Shown: one piece after another, positions 30,840-35,677 of the stretch | Position numbering within the stretch: position 1 is the first letter of the stretch | Layout of the letters: every line of letters begins with the position of its first letter | Assembly (NCBI GenBank): GCA_947174705.1 | Contig: CAMWKB010000013.1 | Span: 1-35,677 of the forward strand | Source of the DNA: an uncultured Lachnospiraceae bacterium | Lineage (GTDB): Bacteria; Bacillota; Clostridia; Lachnospirales; Lachnospiraceae | DNA length: 35,677 nucleotides | Direction of reading: 5' to 3' | Made by a program: the position numbers and the translations under genes | Notes under the pieces: generated by a model | Database searches by the model: none | What the model saw: the letters and a program-made list of their open reading frames with translations, nothing else | Told to the model about the DNA's origin: nothing

Positions 30840-31883
30840 ATGAAGAGAAATAGATTTATAGCCATAGGAACAGCTGTTTTTCTGCTCTGTACAGGCTGTG
30901 GGGCAGGGGAAGAGGTAGATAATGTCAAGGCGGGCATGGAAGCGGTTAAGAATCTGGAATATAACGAAGCGGTAAGCTGTTTTAAGGCGGCGCTTTCGGA
31001 TAATGAGGATGAAAGACAGGTGTGCCGCGGACTGGGGCTTGCATACATGGGAATGTCACAGTATGATGAGGCCATTGCATATTTTGAAAGGGCATTGCAG
31101 CTTAGCGACGGAACTCCCAAGAATATAGATTATGATATAAGTTATTACCTTGCCACCGCATATTATAGAAGCGGGCGGAGTGAGGATGCAATAAGTACAT
31201 ATGATGCGATTTTGGCGCTGCGTCCGAATGAAAAAGAAGCGTATTATTTAAGGGGCTGCGTCAAGCTCTACAGTGGCGACTTTGAAGGGGCAAAGCTGGA
31301 TTTTGATACGGCGGTTTCTTTGGATAGTGATGATTATAACCGTTTGATCCAGATTTATGATGTACTTACGGATAATGGATATAAGGACGCCGGCAGGGAG
31401 TATCTGCTTCAGGCGATAGCCGAAAATGAAAAAAATATGGATAATTACGATTTGGGGCGTATTTATTATTATCTGGAAGATTATGAAAATGCCAGGGAAT
31501 ACCTTTTAAAGGTTAAAATTTCTACTGATTACGAGGCGGCGCTTTATCTTGGAAGAACCTATGAGGCTTTGGGTGACTATAATTATGCGGCCAGTATTTA
31601 CAATGATTATACGCTTATTGACCAGACTAAGGCGGAAATTTATAACCAGTTAGGCCTTTGCAGAATGCAGATGGGAGAATATGAGCTGGCGCTCTCATCA
31701 TTTCAGGAAGCAATGAACATTGAGGGAAATGAGATTATGCAGTCCCTTAAATTTAATGAAATTGTCGCTTATGAATATATGGAGGATTTTAAGACGGCGG
31801 CAGCACTTATGAATAATTATTTGAAATCATATCCGGATGATACGGATGCGCAGAGGGAGTATCAGTTTCTAAAGACGAGATAG
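30840..31883 (+). CDS. TPR-repeat lipoprotein
   Basis: 347 residues from ATG 30840, which has GAGGA 7 nt upstream; an in-frame ATG at 30801 has no ribosome site. The N-terminus (MKRNRFIAIGTAVFLLCTGC) is a lipoprotein signal with the probable lipidated cysteine at residue 20; the -3 position is Cys instead of Leu, a slight departure. The rest is a chain of about eight tetratricopeptide repeats, for example LGLAYMGMSQYDEAIAYFER and LGLCRMQMGEYELALSSFQE. Such proteins are surface scaffolds for protein partners. No partner can be read from context. It has its own promoter. Confidence 0.9.
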   Translation: MKRNRFIAIGTAVFLLCTGCGAGEEVDNVKAGMEAVKNLEYNEAVSCFKAALSDNEDERQVCRGLGLAYMGMSQYDEAIAYFERALQLSDGTPKNIDYDISYYLATAYYRSGRSEDAISTYDAILALRPNEKEAYYLRGCVKLYSGDFEGAKLDFDTAVSLDSDDYNRLIQIYDVLTDNGYKDAGREYLLQAIAENEKNMDNYDLGRIYYYLEDYENAREYLLKVKISTDYEAALYLGRTYEALGDYNYAASIYNDYTLIDQTKAEIYNQLGLCRMQMGEYELALSSFQEAMNIEGNEIMQSLKFNEIVAYEYMEDFKTAAALMNNYLKSYPDDTDAQREYQFLKTR

Positions 31884-31892
31884 CGGAATATA

Positions 31893-31921
31893 TTGACAAT
31901 AAATTTTCTCAATGGTACTAT
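31893..31921 (+). promoter_or_regulatory. Strong promoter for the Nudix-pyrF unit
   Basis: Perfect TTGACA (31893-31898), 17 nt, TACTAT (31916-31921), with TGG before the -10. The gene starts 30 nt later. One of the best vegetative promoter matches in the window. Confidence 0.65.
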
Positions 31922-31951
31922 ATATAGTAGATTTAGGAAAGGTGGAAATAT

Positions 31952-32356
31952 ATGGGAATAACATATGTTCGTGTAAAAGGAATAATCAAAAGAGATGATA
32001 AGTACTTGTTAATTAAAAGATGGGTAGATGACCGTATTCCGGACCCATTCGTATGGGAATTCATAGATACGGAAGTAAATCATGGTGAGGCTCCGGATGA
32101 TGCGGTATTGCGTGCAATTCACGAGCAGTTATCCATAGACGGTAAGATTGAGAAAATAGAATATACATGGTCTAATATCATTGCTGACACACATTGTATC
32201 GGTATTGCGTATATGTGCTCCATTGACGAGGAAGAAGAGCACAATATCGTTTTGGCCGAAGACTTTGGCGAGTATGAATGGGTGACAAGAGACCAGTTTG
32301 AATCTTATATTGAAAACCAGTTTGTATTACAGGATTTGAAAGGAAAAACGTTATAA
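31952..32356 (+). CDS. Nudix-fold protein with degenerate Nudix box
   Basis: 134 residues. The fold is recognisable from VRVKGIIKRDDKYLLIKRWV at the start and from EYEWVTRDQFESYI at the end. Aligned with the Nudix box G-x5-E-x7-R-E-U-x-E-E-x-G-U, the sequence has T40 for G, E46 kept, R54 kept, A55 for the catalytic E, E58 kept, Q59 for the last E, and S61 for G. With two of the key metal-binding glutamates missing, hydrolysis is doubtful; it may bind a nucleotide. AGGAAAGG precedes the ATG. pyrF follows 18 nt downstream, suggesting a link to pyrimidine metabolism, which is inference only. Confidence 0.8.
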   Translation: MGITYVRVKGIIKRDDKYLLIKRWVDDRIPDPFVWEFIDTEVNHGEAPDDAVLRAIHEQLSIDGKIEKIEYTWSNIIADTHCIGIAYMCSIDEEEEHNIVLAEDFGEYEWVTRDQFESYIENQFVLQDLKGKTL

Positions 32357-32374
32357 TATAGAGAGGGAATCATA

Positions 32375-33298
32375 ATGATTGATATCTTAGTCGAGAAGAT
32401 TAAAAAGACAGGAGCCCCTATTGTAGTGGGACTGGACCCGATGTTTAAGTTTGTGCCGGAGCATTTGAAAAAACAGGCTTTTAATGAACATGGTGAGACC
32501 CTTAAAGGTGCTGCGGAGGCGGTATGGCATTTTAATAAGGAAATTATAGATAACATATGTGATTTAATTCCGGCGGTTAAGCCTCAGATTGCCATGTATG
32601 AGCAGTTTGGCATTGAGGGCCTGATTGTTTTTAAAAGAACGGTGGACTACTGCAAGGAAAAGGGTCTTGTTGTGATTGGTGATGTTAAGCGCGGAGATAT
32701 TGGTTCCACTTCAGAGGCATATGCCATAGGACATCTTGGAAAGGTACAGGTGGGAAGTAAACAATACAGTGGCTTTGATGAAGATTTTATAACAGTTAAC
32801 CCTTATCTTGGTTCAGACGGTGTTGCTCCGTTTATTAAGGTTTGTAAAGAGGAAAACAAGGGTATCTTTATACTGGTAAAAACCTCCAATCCAAGCAGCG
32901 GCGAGTTTCAGGACAGATTGATAGACGGAAGACCTTTGTATGAGCTGGTGGGAGAAAAGGTTGCCCAGTGGGGCGAAGAATGTATGGGAACATCCTACAG
33001 CAATGTGGGTGCTGTAGTGGGCGCGACTTATCCGGAGCAGGGTAAAATCTTACGTAAGCTGATGCCGAAGGCGTTTATTCTTGTACCGGGCTATGGAGCT
33101 CAGGGCGGAAAAGGCGCTGACCTTGTTCATTTCTTTAATGAAGACGGACTTGGCGCAATAGTGAATTCTTCCAGAGGAATTATCGCGGCTTACCAGCAGG
33201 AGCAGTATGCGAAGTTTGGTGCCGAAAATTTTGCACAGGCTTCCAGGGAAGCGGTTCTTGCGATGAAAGAGGATATTGCTGGAGCTTTGGGAAGATAA
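32375..33298 (+). CDS. pyrF: Orotidine 5'-phosphate decarboxylase
   Basis: 307 residues, the longer type 2 form (usual length about 270-310). It converts OMP to UMP, the last step of de novo pyrimidine synthesis. Substrate-phosphate and active-site regions are visible: VVGLDPMFKFVP with D21, AVKPQIAMYEQFG with K69, the catalytic DVKRGDIGSTS with D103, K105 and D108, and VNPYLGSDGVAPF. The late segment LVPGYGAQGGKGADL fits the phosphate loop. GAGAGGG lies upstream of the ATG. No other pyr gene is adjacent in the window. A TATAAT overlaps the upstream stop, but its -35 is poor, so the promoter at 31893 is preferred. Confidence 0.97.
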   Translation: MIDILVEKIKKTGAPIVVGLDPMFKFVPEHLKKQAFNEHGETLKGAAEAVWHFNKEIIDNICDLIPAVKPQIAMYEQFGIEGLIVFKRTVDYCKEKGLVVIGDVKRGDIGSTSEAYAIGHLGKVQVGSKQYSGFDEDFITVNPYLGSDGVAPFIKVCKEENKGIFILVKTSNPSSGEFQDRLIDGRPLYELVGEKVAQWGEECMGTSYSNVGAVVGATYPEQGKILRKLMPKAFILVPGYGAQGGKGADLVHFFNEDGLGAIVNSSRGIIAAYQQEQYAKFGAENFAQASREAVLAMKEDIAGALGR

Positions 33299-33365
33299 TG
33301 TGAAGATAAAATAACGAATGAAATTTATAAATATATAAATCAGATATTAATAATTCAAAATAAGC

Positions 33366-33393
33366 AAAGCCAGGCTGACGAGCCTGACTTTTT
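33366..33393 (+). terminator. Terminator after pyrF
   Basis: CAGGCT (33371-33376) pairs with AGCCTG (33381-33386) around GACG. After a C/A mismatch AAAG pairs with CTTT, and a T-tract follows. A perfect TATAAT at 33396-33401 lies just beyond it, without a good -35. Confidence 0.75.
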
Positions 33394-33437
33394 CTTATAA
33401 TTAAGCGCATTTAAACTGTCGGAGAAAAGGAGTTTTT

Positions 33438-34544
33438 ATGAAATTAATACATTGTGCGGATTTGCATCTTGATTCAAGTATGACATCAAATCTCAGCAGG
33501 GAAAAGGCAAAAGAGAGAAAAAATGAGCTGCTTTTTACTTTTAACAGGATGATACAGTATGCAAAAGATGAAGGAGTTGTGGCTATACTTATCGCAGGTG
33601 ACCTTTTTGATAAGAAAAAGGTTGCGAAAACTGCGCTCAATACTGTATGGCAGGCAATTAACGAGAATCCGCAGATTGATTTTTATTATTTACAGGGAAA
33701 TCATGGAGTGGGAGGTCTGTTAGACTCAGTAGAGAGTCTTCCCGCGAACCTTAAACTTTTTAATGATTCATGGACAAATTATGTGATAGAGGATGAAACA
33801 GGAAGACCGGTAACAATTAACGGAATAGAGTTAAATGAGAGCAATTCGCTGCAGGCATACGATTCACTTGTGCTGGATGTAGACAGTTTCAACATTGTTA
33901 TGCTGCATGGGCAGGAAGCCGGGCATGTGTCAAAGGATAAGGCGGAAATTATTTATTTAAGAGGGCTGAGGAACAGAGGAATTGACTATCTTGCGCTGGG
34001 GCATGTTCATTCATACAAGGAAGATATGCTGGATAGCAGGGGGGTATACTGTTATTCGGGCTGTTTAGAGGGAAGGGGCTTTGATGAATGTGGCGAGCAT
34101 GGCTTTGTCCTGCTGGACATTGATGTCAGGACCCATAGCTTTAGCAGGACTTTTGTGCCGATTGCCAAGCGGAATATTTATACGCTGGATATAGATGTTA
34201 CAGGTTGTAATACTACTATGGAAGCGGTGGCGCGCATTGAAAAGATTTTGGCTCATGGTACATATCCGGAAAGCAGTTTGATGAAATTCGTGCTTACCGG
34301 AGAAGTAAATATAGAGTCAGAAATAGATACCGCATATTTAATTAAACAATTTGAGAACAGATGTTATTTTCTGAAAATCTATGATGAGACGAAGCTGTGT
34401 GTTGATTATGATGCTTTTGCACTGGATATCTCGCTTAAGGGTGAATTTGTAAGGCTTGTCATGAATGACAGCGAGCTTGGAGAAGAGGAAAAGGCGGATA
34501 TTATACGCTGCGGAATACAGATTTTGACCGGAGAGGAGGATTAA
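33438..34544 (+). CDS. YhaO/SbcD-like metallophosphoesterase, DNA nuclease subunit
   Basis: 368 residues. Calcineurin-type phosphoesterase of the Mre11/SbcD group. Metal-binding motifs: CADLHLDS with D8 and H10, AGDLFDKK with D55, GNH at 87-89 (followed by Gly where Asp is usual), MLHGQ, and LGHVHSYKE. The C-terminal third has the capping-domain look of YhaO, a Bacillus relative paired with the ATPase YhaN. The paired ATPase begins 3 nt after the stop, which supports a two-subunit DNA end-processing complex. AAAAGGAG precedes the start. It may be read from its own weak promoter near 33396. Confidence 0.9.
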   Translation: MKLIHCADLHLDSSMTSNLSREKAKERKNELLFTFNRMIQYAKDEGVVAILIAGDLFDKKKVAKTALNTVWQAINENPQIDFYYLQGNHGVGGLLDSVESLPANLKLFNDSWTNYVIEDETGRPVTINGIELNESNSLQAYDSLVLDVDSFNIVMLHGQEAGHVSKDKAEIIYLRGLRNRGIDYLALGHVHSYKEDMLDSRGVYCYSGCLEGRGFDECGEHGFVLLDIDVRTHSFSRTFVPIAKRNIYTLDIDVTGCNTTMEAVARIEKILAHGTYPESSLMKFVLTGEVNIESEIDTAYLIKQFENRCYFLKIYDETKLCVDYDAFALDISLKGEFVRLVMNDSELGEEEKADIIRCGIQILTGEED

Positions 34545-34547
34545 GAA

Positions 34548-35677
34548 ATGAGGCTTATATCATGTCATATAGAGAATTTTGGGAAATTGAGTGACAGAAC
34601 CGTTTCTTTTGACGATATTTCGGGAATAAATGTACTGTGTGAAAATAACGGCTGGGGAAAGAGCACGCTTGCTGACTTCATTAAAGTGATGTTTTTTGGT
34701 TTTGATAATGAGGGAAAGCGAAGCAGCGTAGAAAACGAGAGGCAGCATTTTAAACCCTGGCAGGGGGGAGTTTATGGCGGACAGCTTACGTTTGAAAGCG
34801 GCGGCAAACGCTATATTATCTCCAGAACTTTTGGCGCTAAGGAAAAAGACGATGAATTCATGCTTCAGGATGCTGATACTAAGTTAGAGGTAACTAATTT
34901 TTCTAAAAATATAGGGGAAGAGCTTTTTCAGATTGACAGGGCTTCATTTGCAAGGAGTGCCTATATTTCGCAAAATGACTGTATTACAACAACAACTGAC
35001 CGCATTAATGCCAAGCTTGGAAACCTCACTGACAATACCGATGATTTGAATAATTATGAAACGGCGGCAAAGAAGATAGCCGATAAGCTGAATTTTCTGT
35101 CTAAAACGAGAAAGACCGGAGAATTATATAAGCAGAAGGAAAAAATTGCGCAGTTAAAGCAGGAAATAAAGAAGGGAGAAGCGATAGATGCTTCTATGGA
35201 AGGAATTTTGGGGTTAAAAAATGAGCTTAATTCTTCTTACGAGACGCTTAAGGCAAGGCGGAGCGAACTTCAAGGCAGGCAAAAGAAAATCAGTGAATAT
35301 AAGGATATTCTGGTAAAAAAGAAAGAATATGAGCAGCTATGTGACATTGAAGCGAAGAAACGGAAAGGTTATGAAGAGAAGAAAACTCTGTTTCCGGTCC
35401 GGATTCCGCAAGGGGAGGAAATTGATAAATACGTCGAGTTAGAATACCGGACTTCTGTACTTAAAAAGAATCTGGAATTCAGCAAGCCTGAGGATGGCGA
35501 AATTAAGCAGCTTGGCCTGTTAGAGAATAGATTTAGCGAAGGAATTCCGGAGAGTGAGGATATAGAGGAGACAAGGCGCAAGGTGAACGATATGCAGACT
35601 CTTAGGTGGAATATTGAGAAGAGTATGCTGAACGAAGAGGAAACTAACAGTTTGAAACGCTTTGAAGAGCTTTTTGC
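34548..35677 (+). CDS. YhaN/SbcC-like AAA ATPase (partial, runs off the window)
   Basis: At least 376 residues, open to the last base. It begins MRLISCHIENFGKLSDRTV, the usual start of SMC/SbcC/RecN-type ATPases. The P-loop is ENNGWGKST at 32-40, where the first Gly of the motif is Glu. The Q-loop appears in AYISQNDC. From about residue 170 the sequence is a long charged coiled coil (KQKEKIAQLKQEIKKGE and onward), as expected for the arm between the two ATPase halves; the second half lies beyond the window. GAGAGGAGG precedes the ATG. The 3-nt gap to the nuclease gene points to a heteromeric complex. Confidence 0.88.
   Translation, partial: MRLISCHIENFGKLSDRTVSFDDISGINVLCENNGWGKSTLADFIKVMFFGFDNEGKRSSVENERQHFKPWQGGVYGGQLTFESGGKRYIISRTFGAKEKDDEFMLQDADTKLEVTNFSKNIGEELFQIDRASFARSAYISQNDCITTTTDRINAKLGNLTDNTDDLNNYETAAKKIADKLNFLSKTRKTGELYKQKEKIAQLKQEIKKGEAIDASMEGILGLKNELNSSYETLKARRSELQGRQKKISEYKDILVKKKEYEQLCDIEAKKRKGYEEKKTLFPVRIPQGEEIDKYVELEYRTSVLKKNLEFSKPEDGEIKQLGLLENRFSEGIPESEDIEETRRKVNDMQTLRWNIEKSMLNEEETNSLKRFEELF

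Overview
The window looks like a chromosomal segment of a spore-forming Clostridia bacterium, most likely Lachnospiraceae. The evidence is moderate-to-low GC, Gram-positive Shine-Dalgarno sites (AAGGAGG, GGGGGAT), a small acid-soluble spore protein, the tig-clpP-clpX-ysxC order, and families common in that group (DUF2225, DUF6062, YhaO/YhaN-type nuclease and ATPase). I see no rRNA, tRNA, CRISPR array, phage genes or transposase. Most of the window is ordinary core genome. It carries one small repeat element and one compact chemosensory locus.

Layout. Positions 1-46 hold the start of an unidentified leftward gene. 289-5072: glnS, a DUF2225 zinc-ribbon protein, a leftward TetR regulator with its own promoter and probable operator, a membrane-anchored acidic protein, and a leftward DUF6062 protein. 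5239-9179: HAD phosphatase, malQ, a leftward CYTH protein and a DJ-1/PfpI protein. The CYTH and DJ-1 genes are separated by a 315-bp palindromic MITE-like element with a 7-bp target duplication. 9180-12405: a spore protein gene with a hairpin leader, two strong terminator-like hairpins, then a lipoprotein plus fused permease-ATPase transporter (NitT/TauT type). 12498-18817: tig-clpP-clpX-ysxC, an AI-2E-type permease, VanZ and HdeD/DUF308 membrane proteins.

18987-29669 is one co-directional run of ten signalling genes with small gaps: HD-GYP response regulator, soluble PAS histidine kinase, a second response regulator with a degenerate HD-GYP domain, cheR, cheB, a CheY-like receiver, cheA, cheW, a chemoreceptor with a very small ectodomain, and a stand-alone HPt protein. 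A 15-bp-stem bidirectional terminator ends it. No flagellar gene, cheC, cheD or cheV is present. The locus joins a complete CheA/CheW/MCP/CheR/CheB core to a kinase, a phosphotransfer protein and cyclic-di-GMP-type outputs, and is the best candidate here for an under-described system.

29926-35677: a YdcF/SanA-like membrane protein behind a GC-rich structured leader, a TPR lipoprotein, a degenerate Nudix protein next to pyrF, and a YhaO/SbcD-like nuclease followed by a YhaN/SbcC-like ATPase cut off by the window end.

All assignments come from reading the sequence and from remembered family motifs. No searches or folding programs were run.
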